This document shows positions 17,177 to 24,550 of a stretch of DNA of 64,000 bases, piece by piece. The DNA is from WTHC01 sp965218725. Lineage in GTDB: Archaea; Thermoproteota; Nitrososphaeria; Nitrososphaerales; Nitrosopumilaceae. The DNA lies in contig CBDCLO010000002.1 of NCBI GenBank assembly GCA_965218725.1, positions 372,001 through 436,000 of the forward strand, read 5' to 3'. Position 1 is the stretch's first letter. Every line of letters begins with the position of its first letter. A program made the translations under genes and the position numbers. A model generated the notes under the pieces. The model was not told the DNA's origin and did not search any database. It worked only from the letters and a program-made list of their open reading frames with translations.

Positions 17177-18106
17177 TTGAAGAATAGAGTAACTATACTC
17201 GCAGGTGGAACTGGATCTATAAAGCTTGTTAGGGGACTGGTTTCGCAGATAAATGATATTAATGTAATTTGTAATGTGGGTGATAATTACTGGGTATATG
17301 GTCTTTATGTTTGTCCAGATATAGATACTATAATTTATGGACTTTCTGATTTGCTTGATTATGAAAAAGGTTGGGGAATAAAGAAGGACACATATAATTT
17401 CTTGCGCCAAATGGAGATTTTTGGGGAAGATACTTGGTTACGAATAGGAGATAGGGATACTGCTACTCACTTAATAAGAACAAACATGTTAAAAAACGGT
17501 AAAAATCTCACTGACATTACAAAATGGATGTGTAATAAATTTGCGGTTAATGCTAATGTTATTCCTGTGACAGATAGCAATATAGAAACAAGAATAATCA
17601 CAAACAAAGGAGAACTACATCTTCAAGAATTTTGGGTCAAATACAGAGGCAAAGATAGAGTTAATGGAATACAATATATTGGAGCAGATAAAGCCAGACC
17701 AAATCCAGGTGCAGTGAATGCTATTCATGATTCAGAACTTGTAGTCATAGCACCTGGAAACCCACTTACAAGCATTGGTCCAATGTTACAAATAAAAGGA
17801 ATGAGAAAAGAACTAGTAAAGTCAAAGAAAAAAGTGGTGGCTGTAAGTCCATTAGTAGGAAACAAAGCTTTCAGTGGTCCAGCTGCAGAATATATGCAAG
17901 CTGCTGGAATAGAAGTTTCTGCCTATGGACTAGCTGAAATGTATTCCGGTGTTTGTTCCAACATAGTGATAGACGTGAGAGACAAAGTACTAATAGATAA
18001 AATAAAAAATTTGGACATGAATGTATATGATACAAAAATAACTATGTCAAACAAAAAAGAAGAATCAGCATTAGCATCATTTATCACAAAACAAATAATG
18101 ATATAA
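17177..18106 (+). CDS. cofD: 2-phospho-L-lactate transferase (F420 biosynthesis)
   Basis: A 309-residue CofD enzyme, which joins the lactyl-phosphate (or PEP-derived) guanylate to the deazaflavin Fo to make F420-0. Family motifs: ILAGGTGSIKLVRGL at the N-terminus, ICNVGDN (about 33), a GWGIKKDTY block, IGDRDTATHL (about 94), GADKARPNPGA (about 170), VVIAPGNPLTSIGP (about 190), and VAVSPLVGNKAFSGPAA. Length matches archaeal CofD. Its start is TTG 17177. It shares one base with cofC (TAATG), so the two are translationally coupled. Confidence 0.95.
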   Translation: MKNRVTILAGGTGSIKLVRGLVSQINDINVICNVGDNYWVYGLYVCPDIDTIIYGLSDLLDYEKGWGIKKDTYNFLRQMEIFGEDTWLRIGDRDTATHLIRTNMLKNGKNLTDITKWMCNKFAVNANVIPVTDSNIETRIITNKGELHLQEFWVKYRGKDRVNGIQYIGADKARPNPGAVNAIHDSELVVIAPGNPLTSIGPMLQIKGMRKELVKSKKKVVAVSPLVGNKAFSGPAAEYMQAAGIEVSAYGLAEMYSGVCSNIVIDVRDKVLIDKIKNLDMNVYDTKITMSNKKEESALASFITKQIMI

Positions 18107-18738
18107 TGCACATATCAGCTATAGTACCTGTAAAAACATTTTCTAAAGCTAAGTCCAGATTAAGAATACCGATACCTAAAAAAGTAGCGTTGTGTAAAAT
18201 CATGTTTAAAGAGATCATAGAAACAATATATAATTCACAAATTATTAATAACATAATTGTAGTTTCAAAAAATGATGACATGTTAAATTTAAACAAAATA
18301 TTTAATATAGTTCATATTAAAGATGAGGATGAAACTGGAGTTAATAATGCAATAAAATTGGCTGATGAATATGTATCCAAAATGGGATATGATGCATCGG
18401 TTATTTTTCCTCAAGATATCCCATTAATAAAAACAGAAGATATAAGGATTTTATTAAGATTAAATTATACAAAGTCAGTTCTAGTGGTACCATCAAAACG
18501 TTTTGATGGTACTAATGCATTAGTTAGGATGCCAGTAAATTTGATGACAACTCATTATGATGAAGACAGCTATAAAATTCACTTAGAAATTGGAAAAAAA
18601 CACACTAAAAATACCTCATTAGTATTAATTAAAAGTATTATGTTCGATATAGATAATTTGAGTGACTTAAAACTATTAATCAAACAAAATGAAAAACCTA
18701 AAATATGTAATGAAATTCATCAATTGGTATATTCATAG
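18106..18738 (+). CDS. cofC: 2-phospho-L-lactate guanylyltransferase (F420 biosynthesis)
   Basis: A 210-residue nucleotidyltransferase that activates 2-phospholactate (or PEP) with GTP for CofD. It has the N-terminal IVPVKTFSKAKSRL nucleotide-binding loop, a TGVNNAIKLA helix, the acidic metal motif in FPQDIPLI (about 104-111), the VPSKRFDGTNALV block and a late FDIDNLSDL. It overlaps cofD by one base. A 58-nt gap to tfb suggests that the latter has its own promoter. The context with cofD makes the assignment strong. Confidence 0.93.
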   Translation: MHISAIVPVKTFSKAKSRLRIPIPKKVALCKIMFKEIIETIYNSQIINNIIVVSKNDDMLNLNKIFNIVHIKDEDETGVNNAIKLADEYVSKMGYDASVIFPQDIPLIKTEDIRILLRLNYTKSVLVVPSKRFDGTNALVRMPVNLMTTHYDEDSYKIHLEIGKKHTKNTSLVLIKSIMFDIDNLSDLKLLIKQNEKPKICNEIHQLVYS

Positions 18739-18796
18739 TACGATAATCACAAATAGTTAAATGTGGTGGTGAGCTGACTTTCTAAGTTGTTGATAT

Positions 18797-19705
18797 ATGA
18801 TAAATAATACAAATAAAGAAAATTGTCCCAGATGTAGAAAGGATATGCTAGTTATAGACAATGAATCAGATGAAATGTTCTGCTCAAAATGTGGTTTTGT
18901 GTTGTCAGAGAAATTACAAGAATCTGGTCCTGAATGGAGATCATTCACACAAGATGAACATGGAGATAGGGCACGTGCTGGGGCGCCTACTTCTTTAGCA
19001 ATGCACGATATGGGACTAGCAACAATAATTAATCCTGCGAATAGAGACGCTTCAGGTAGACCATTAACATCATCTATGAAAAGCACTATTGAACGCCTTA
19101 GAACATGGGATAGTAGAAGCCAAGTACATGAACCAGTAGATAGAAACTTTAGACAAGCGTTTAGTGAGCTTAATAGATTAAAAGATAAACTTGCTATTTC
19201 TGAAGCAGTTATAGAAAAAGCTGCATACATATATAGAAAAGCGTTGGATAAAGGACTAGTACGTGGTAGATCCATTCCAGCATTGATGGCATCTTCATTA
19301 TATGCAGCTTGTCGTAATACTGCGACTCCACGAAACCTCAAAGACATTGAAATTGCTGCTAACATAAAACGTAAAGATGTTGCAAGATGTTATAGACTGC
19401 TTCTGAAGGAACTGGATCTTAGAATGCCTGTTACTAGTTCTGTACAATGCGTTGCTAGAATTGCAAGTAGAATTGGAATAGCTGAAAAGACGAGAAGATT
19501 TGCTATTAAGGTACTAAAAAATGCACAAGAGAATGAAGTTTCAGCAGGTAAGGATCCAATGGGACTAGCTGCAGCCGCTTTGTATTTATCGTGTGTTAAA
19601 ACAGGTGAAGATAAAACACAGCGAGATATCGCTGAAGCAGCTAATGTTACAGAGGTAACAATACGTAATAGATACAAAGGTCTCAGATCATCAATCCAAG
19701 TCTAA
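18797..19705 (+). CDS. tfb: Transcription initiation factor B (TFIIB homologue)
   Basis: A 302-residue archaeal TFB that bridges TBP-bound promoters and RNA polymerase. The N-terminal zinc ribbon has CPRC (about 10-13) and CSKC (about 31-34). A B-finger/reader region with WRSFTQDEHGDRARAGAP follows, then two cyclin-like repeats (about 110-200 and 205-300); the second ends with a helix-turn-helix (AEAANVTEVTIRNRYKGL). Length is standard. Its last 15 nt overlap the 3' end of the convergent CPBP protease gene. Thaumarchaeal genomes usually carry several tfb copies, so this may be one of several. Confidence 0.97.
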   Translation: MINNTNKENCPRCRKDMLVIDNESDEMFCSKCGFVLSEKLQESGPEWRSFTQDEHGDRARAGAPTSLAMHDMGLATIINPANRDASGRPLTSSMKSTIERLRTWDSRSQVHEPVDRNFRQAFSELNRLKDKLAISEAVIEKAAYIYRKALDKGLVRGRSIPALMASSLYAACRNTATPRNLKDIEIAANIKRKDVARCYRLLLKELDLRMPVTSSVQCVARIASRIGIAEKTRRFAIKVLKNAQENEVSAGKDPMGLAAAALYLSCVKTGEDKTQRDIAEAANVTEVTIRNRYKGLRSSIQV

Positions 19706-20647
19706 ATTTGTTTTTTTAAGGTATTGTTTAATTAATATTAATATTGAAAAAGTTCCTGTGATCACAAACAATATTTCTAGAAAATTTATAAATGGATGAA
19801 AAAATGTTTCACTGACTGGGACATTAGTTAATTTAGATATTAGAAAAGCATATGAAAAAATAAAATAGTTAATTGCCCAGTGTACAAGTATCGACACTAT
19901 TATACCATACTTAAAATATACCCAACCTAATATAATCCCACTAGCTATGGCTTGTGCAAGTTTACTTGTATCCCAATTATCAATTGATAATATATGAGAT
20001 AAACCAAAAACCACAGCAGATATTATAATAAGTGAACGGTAATGATTCTTGCTAATATCAGAATTTTTGCTGGGACGATACATAGATTTAAAAAAATTAA
20101 GTAATGCTGGTTTATTTGAATATATTACATACAGTGGAAATCCTATCAAAACAACTCTGAAACCTAACTCTTCAATTATTGGAGCCTTTGAGATATTAAA
20201 AAAATGTAATAATGTATCAAATGTAGGAGACTTAATAGGTACGCCAATTTTTTCTTGTATAATGTTTATTACTCCGGAAACAACTATCAGTATAACAAAC
20301 CATTTTATGACTATATGTATAGTATTAGCTGAATTAATAAGACAATATTTTCTAATTACAAAAGTATTTTTGTTTGGTTCTAAAGTAGATATAACAAAAA
20401 TTAATAATAACATGATCCATGTGACAATAAACGCATAACCTAATTTTAATTCTAGTAATATCTCCAATTCAGAACTAGGAAATGTAACAGCAAATTCTAG
20501 ATCATAGTTGAAATTTATTTCATTTTGAAGATCATAATTATATATTAAATAAATCCCAATTGGAAATGATCCAACCATTAACATAAATATTGAATTATCT
20601 AGTATGCACTTAGTAATTCTTATTAGTTTTGTTGTTTGATTTAACAC
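19691..20647 (-). CDS. CPBP-family intramembrane metalloprotease
   Basis: A 318-residue polytopic membrane protein with six or more hydrophobic helices. The CPBP/CAAX-protease catalytic motifs lie in the second half: EELGFR (EExxxR, about residue 160), FGLSHIL (FxxxH, about 215) and HWAINYF (HxxxN, about 260). Relatives process prenylated or hydrophobic peptides; the substrate here is unknown. The gene converges on tfb with a 15-nt overlap. It is 8 nt downstream of the aIF1 gene on the same strand, so the two are probably co-transcribed. Confidence 0.87.
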   Translation of the reverse strand: MLNQTTKLIRITKCILDNSIFMLMVGSFPIGIYLIYNYDLQNEINFNYDLEFAVTFPSSELEILLELKLGYAFIVTWIMLLLIFVISTLEPNKNTFVIRKYCLINSANTIHIVIKWFVILIVVSGVINIIQEKIGVPIKSPTFDTLLHFFNISKAPIIEELGFRVVLIGFPLYVIYSNKPALLNFFKSMYRPSKNSDISKNHYRSLIIISAVVFGLSHILSIDNWDTSKLAQAIASGIILGWVYFKYGIIVSILVHWAINYFIFSYAFLISKLTNVPVSETFFHPFINFLEILFVITGTFSILILIKQYLKKTNLDLD

Positions 20648-20655
20648 ATTTGTTT

Positions 20656-20964
20656 CTAGTGTAGCTCTATTACTGATTCCGGAAAACCTAAATTTATTAA
20701 AGCATCTTTCATTGTATCTCTATGATCACCCTGCAAAAATATGTAACCATCCTTGGTTGTTCCACCACATGCATACTTTGCCTTTAACTCTTTTGCTACT
20801 TTACTAAGGTTATTTAATTTAGGATCCAAGCCCTCTATCATCGTACCTTTCTTTCTAAATCTCCTGGTCTCCAACCTAACCACAATCTTTGTACTATCTT
20901 TTGCAAGATCACTACATGCACACAAGTCATCTGGAAGTCCACATGTACTACAAATTACTGTCAT
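20656..20964 (-). CDS. Translation initiation factor aIF1 (SUI1 family)
   Basis: A 102-residue homologue of eukaryotic eIF1, which guards start-codon selection on the small ribosomal subunit. It has the archaeal N-terminal CSTCGLPDDLCAC segment, the basic stretch RLETRRFRKKGTMIEGLD, KELKAKYACGGTTKDG and LQGDHRD, ending near LGFPESVIE. Length is normal. It is the first gene of a leftward pair with the CPBP protease. It is divergent from the autoantigen-p27-like gene across 88 nt. Confidence 0.95.
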   Translation of the reverse strand: MTVICSTCGLPDDLCACSDLAKDSTKIVVRLETRRFRKKGTMIEGLDPKLNNLSKVAKELKAKYACGGTTKDGYIFLQGDHRDTMKDALINLGFPESVIELH

Positions 20965-21052
20965 TGACTAACTGAAATTTGTAAAACATACTAATAAGCT
21001 TTCTTTTTTATTTCACAATATATAATAAGTTTTTAAAGTTCAATTATAAATA

Positions 21053-21403
21053 ATGGAGGCAAAAAATAAACTTATTAAAAAAGCAGTACAAATGCTACTT
21101 AATGGCGCAACGTTAGTAAGTGAACCTTGTCCATATTGTAGTGGTGTAAGAGTTATTAAAGATGGATATGCATTATGCATAAAATGTGGTAATGAACCAC
21201 AAAAAAATAAAAAAGAAAGTATTCAAACAAATGATAATATCAATATAAACTTGGATGTAATTACAAAAATTTTGCATAAAAAGCTTATGTTGTTGTTTAA
21301 TGAATTTGAATTGGAAACCAATTATGAAAAACAATGCAGCATATTAGATATTACAAATATTATATTAGAAATTTTACCAAAATTAAAAAAGTTTTTATGT
21401 TGA
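21053..21403 (+). CDS. Zinc-ribbon protein of the autoantigen p27 (SSSCA1) family
   Basis: A 116-residue protein whose first half matches the archaeal/eukaryotic autoantigen p27 domain: a short helix (IKKAVQMLLNGATLVSEP) and a zinc ribbon CPYC...CIKCG (about 28-50). The remaining 60 residues are helical and low in similarity. The molecular role is unsettled. It starts an operon with Sec61-beta (23 nt downstream) and DUF2070, which hints at a link to protein export or the membrane; this is inference from context. Confidence 0.8.
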   Translation: MEAKNKLIKKAVQMLLNGATLVSEPCPYCSGVRVIKDGYALCIKCGNEPQKNKKESIQTNDNININLDVITKILHKKLMLLFNEFELETNYEKQCSILDITNIILEILPKLKKFLC

Positions 21404-21426
21404 AATGAAGGCTTTCAAAAATAAAT

Positions 21427-21588
21427 ATGAAGAAAAAAAAAGGGGCACCATTACCGGCTTCTAGCGCAGGTCTATTACGTTTTTTTGAAGATGATACAAA
21501 AGGATTCATGGTTGATCCAAGAATAGTTGTATTAATTCCAGTTAGTTTGATTACTGTTTCGTGGTTAGTCAATATATTAACTTCGTAA
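21427..21588 (+). CDS. Preprotein translocase subunit Sec61-beta (SecG)
   Basis: A 53-residue open frame starting at ATG 21427 and ending TAA 21586-21588. The protein begins MKKKKGAPLPASSAGLLRFF, the conserved cytosolic segment of archaeal Sec61-beta. DDTKGFMVDPRIVVL follows, then one transmembrane helix (VVLIPVSLITVSWLVNIL) at the C-terminus. This is the exact architecture of the third, non-essential subunit of the SecYE-beta channel. It lies between the p27-like gene and DUF2070 with gaps of 23 and 6 nt. Confidence 0.93.
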   Translation: MKKKKGAPLPASSAGLLRFFEDDTKGFMVDPRIVVLIPVSLITVSWLVNILTS

Positions 21589-21594
21589 CATGAA

Positions 21595-23334
21595 TTGACA
21601 ACACCAAAGATTGACAGCATAACTAGGATACATGGAAGGTATCCACTAACATTAATAAATCCTTCATCATTTTATCATTCATTAATTATTTCCGTAATAG
21701 TTGTATCTTTACTTGTATTAATAATAAATCTCCATTATTTTGAAAATAATAACTTAGTTCTTAGACTAGTAGTATCTATTTTTGCATTGTTAATAACACA
21801 GTATATTGATTCACGTTTTATAAAAAACAAAGAATATTCAAAATCTATACATATGTCGTTATTTGGAAATGCTATCTGGCTAATAACAGTTGTGATTGGA
21901 TTATTATCAATATTTATTTTTTCAAAGTCTGAAGTTACAATTTTTTATGTGGTAGAAGGCATGTTTTTGTTTGCAAGTTTTAGAATAGGTATTTTTACAA
22001 CAACACTAGGAGTAAGTATTGTAAAAAGCTGGATGATTTGTTTTATTCAACCATTATCTATGTTCTTTGCATTGATCCCAACTGATGTATTAGGCGATAT
22101 GATGCCAAATCAATTTACAATAGCATATGGAATAATATTTTTGACAATAGCTACTGCATGGTCCATGCTAACAGATAGAGCTGGAAGACCATATATACAA
22201 AGTACACATAGATTGATTCAAGCATATCTTTCATCAATATCTAAAAACGATCCTACAGAGGTAGAATCTATAATAGAAAAACAATCAAAAATATCAATTG
22301 TAAATACTTCACAAATAAGATTATATAATAATGATCGAGATTTCAGATTAGTTTTACCAGATATTCATCCAGGACCATATAATCCAATAGGCGGCAGTAA
22401 CATAACTTATCTAATCTATAAAAACATGAAATCATCTGCGATGGTTATGCACAGTGTATCAAATCATTCATTAAATATACCATCAAAATGCGAAGTAAAT
22501 AAATATCTAAAAAGTTTAACCGTATATACTATTCTACACCAAGGCAAAAAATGTACTGAACCAGCAGTAACACAGATCAATAGAGCCAGGGCAACAGGGT
22601 TGATTTTTGAAAATACCGCAATATTATTTTTATCTTTATCTCCATATGGATCAGAAGATTTTCCCGATTTCATTAAAAATGAATTAGAGATTTTTTCTAA
22701 AAATTATAAATTACAGCGTATTTTGGTAATAGATTGTCATAACGCAATGGGGAAAAAAATTTCAAAAAATGATGAGAGGGACTTACTCAAAGCAGCTAAA
22801 TCAAGCTTGATAATGCTTATGAACATGAAAAAATTTGATTTTAAATTTGGTTATTATAATTCTAATAATATGAATTTAAATGCACCAGACCTTGGTTGTG
22901 GTGGAATAAGCATACTATGTTTACTAATAAATAAAAAAAAATATTTTTTGGGATGGGCTGATTCAAATAATATGGAAAATGGAGTTAGAGAAAAAATAGT
23001 TAACACATTTTTAAAAAATAAATATAAACTACTAGAAATCTGTACGTCTGATACGCATCACACCACCAAAGGAGCACGAAATAAAAATGGATATTATCAA
23101 TTTGGTATAGTTTCAGATCCACATAAAATAGCAAGTTGGTATCTCAAAATTGCTAAAAATGTTGAAACAAAAATAAAATCAGCATCATTTGAAGTATTAG
23201 AAAATAAAGCTCATGTAAAAGTTATGGGTTCAAAAATTTATGAGAAATATTCAAAAGCTGTAGATAAATCAATGAATATTACCAAAATATTTCTTATAGT
23301 AAGTGTATTTTTCTTTGTTTTATCAATTATTTAA
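21595..23334 (+). CDS. DUF2070 family membrane protein
   Basis: A 579-residue archaeal protein of the DUF2070 family. The first ~190 residues hold six or seven hydrophobic helices. The large soluble part has the family hallmark DIHPGPYNPIGGSN (about 255-270), followed by HSVSNHSLNIPSKCE and an ATGLIFENTAILFLS block. DCHNAMG (about 380), GCGGISILCLL and TSDTHHTTKGARN (about 480) follow; the conserved His and Asp suggest a metal site. A last transmembrane helix closes the protein. The activity is unknown. The start is TTG 21595, 6 nt after Sec61-beta. The 3' end overlaps a convergent nuclease gene by 8 nt. Confidence 0.87.
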   Translation: MTTPKIDSITRIHGRYPLTLINPSSFYHSLIISVIVVSLLVLIINLHYFENNNLVLRLVVSIFALLITQYIDSRFIKNKEYSKSIHMSLFGNAIWLITVVIGLLSIFIFSKSEVTIFYVVEGMFLFASFRIGIFTTTLGVSIVKSWMICFIQPLSMFFALIPTDVLGDMMPNQFTIAYGIIFLTIATAWSMLTDRAGRPYIQSTHRLIQAYLSSISKNDPTEVESIIEKQSKISIVNTSQIRLYNNDRDFRLVLPDIHPGPYNPIGGSNITYLIYKNMKSSAMVMHSVSNHSLNIPSKCEVNKYLKSLTVYTILHQGKKCTEPAVTQINRARATGLIFENTAILFLSLSPYGSEDFPDFIKNELEIFSKNYKLQRILVIDCHNAMGKKISKNDERDLLKAAKSSLIMLMNMKKFDFKFGYYNSNNMNLNAPDLGCGGISILCLLINKKKYFLGWADSNNMENGVREKIVNTFLKNKYKLLEICTSDTHHTTKGARNKNGYYQFGIVSDPHKIASWYLKIAKNVETKIKSASFEVLENKAHVKVMGSKIYEKYSKAVDKSMNITKIFLIVSVFFFVLSII

Positions 23335-23797
23335 TTATTTTTATTCTTTCTAAATAATCATATACTTCACTAACAAATAATGAAAATTTGAAAACCGGTA
23401 CTATTGGAACGCTGTTAACAAATTGCAGTGTATTCTCATATAATGTTACAATTAATGGTATAGCTACTAAATTCTGTTTATCAGAAATATAATGCTCTGT
23501 TCTTATGATTTGTTTTTCTACAAATCTCTTCAAATTATGATTACTATATTTTTTCCAATGTTTACAATCTATTATTAGTGACATTCCAGACTTGGTTCCT
23601 ATTATATCAATCTCCATTCGTGGTTTTCTAAATATCAGATTTTGTACTACATCGAAACTATTATCTAGTAATATTTTTGCTACAAGATTTTCAAAATTTT
23701 TCCAATCTAGATCTATTGAAACCGTGTCAATAGGTATCCCACGTTCTATTAAATCAATAGCTTGCTTTAATTGACCAGTACTGACTAAAATACCCAA
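23327..23797 (-). CDS. Mrr-like restriction endonuclease-fold protein
   Basis: A 156-residue single-domain nuclease-like protein. The PD-(D/E)xK core is visible as a helix with a conserved glutamate (FENLVAKILLDNSF, about 33-46), RMEIDIIGT (active-site Asp, about 62-70) and LIIDCKHWKK (D/E-x-K, about 77-86), plus a following VEKQI helix. This is the pattern of Mrr and related archaeal endonucleases, some of which act on modified DNA and others as resolvases or repair enzymes. There is no specificity or methylase subunit. It lies 70 nt downstream of a SAM methyltransferase of the small-molecule type. Confidence 0.77.
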   Translation of the reverse strand: MGILVSTGQLKQAIDLIERGIPIDTVSIDLDWKNFENLVAKILLDNSFDVVQNLIFRKPRMEIDIIGTKSGMSLIIDCKHWKKYSNHNLKRFVEKQIIRTEHYISDKQNLVAIPLIVTLYENTLQFVNSVPIVPVFKFSLFVSEVYDYLERIKIIK

Positions 23798-23867
23798 TTA
23801 TAAAATCTTACAATTGACTTAATAAAACTATACTGTTAATATCTCTAATTAACTGTGATATTACAAG

Positions 23868-24476
23868 TTATTTTATTCCTGTAATAAACAATGTACCAAA
23901 TTCACGTCTCCATTTTTTTATGCTTGATTGATCTTTTATATGACTGATTTCAGTTTTAAATCCTATATCTTCAAACATTTGTTTCCATTCATATTCAGAA
24001 CGTAGATCCATATCAATTTTCATATGTTTTTTCCATATTATAGTAGATTTATTATCTTTATAAAAATCAGTACCACAAAAAAATTTGCCATTTGGTTTTA
24101 ATGATCTATATATATTTGATAATGCTAGTTCCATTGGAATTATGTAGTATAGTGATTCCATTGAAAATATATAATTAAATTGTATATTTGGTCTCCATGT
24201 TACTATGTTACCAACAATATAATGTTCATTTATTAAGCTTTTTTTCAAAACGGCATTTTTTATCATATCTATACTTTTATCTATACCTACAGCTTTTTTA
24301 CAATTTTTTAATTTAGCTATTTTTCTTATAATCCAACCATTTCCGCATCCAACATCTAAGAATAAAAACTGTTTACCAAATGAAATCATTCGTAAGAATT
24401 TGCATGCTGTTTTTGCATGTTCTATTTCCATTAAATCGCTTTTTCCGTCTCTAGCCCATCTATCAAAAATAGTCAT
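23868..24476 (-). CDS. Class I SAM-dependent methyltransferase
   Basis: A 202-residue Rossmann-like methyltransferase. Motif I is FLDVGCGNGWIIRKIA (about 38-53), the SAM ribose-binding acidic residue is in AVGIDKSIDM (about 63), motif II/III is in QFNYIFSMESLYYI (about 105-118), and SLKPNGKFFCGTDF is the post-motif strand (about 128-140). There is no NPPY/DPPY motif, so it is not a DNA adenine or cytosine-N4 methylase. The UbiE/Methyltransf_11-like arrangement points to a small molecule or protein substrate that cannot be deduced. It begins divergently or alone, 74 nt from the pyrophosphatase 3' end. Confidence 0.82.
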   Translation of the reverse strand: MTIFDRWARDGKSDLMEIEHAKTACKFLRMISFGKQFLFLDVGCGNGWIIRKIAKLKNCKKAVGIDKSIDMIKNAVLKKSLINEHYIVGNIVTWRPNIQFNYIFSMESLYYIIPMELALSNIYRSLKPNGKFFCGTDFYKDNKSTIIWKKHMKIDMDLRSEYEWKQMFEDIGFKTEISHIKDQSSIKKWRREFGTLFITGIK

Positions 24477-24550
24477 TGTTATAAATATTATTTACTAAAA
24501 AATAATCGATTACTGTTATAAATCAATATTTTGTAAAATATAGTAATCAT

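Noticed and set aside
23327..24476. Nuclease and methyltransferase next to each other as a restriction-modification system
   Set aside because: The methyltransferase lacks DPPY/NPPY or PCQ motifs and has the small-molecule layout, so it is not a DNA methylase; the adjacency is probably incidental.
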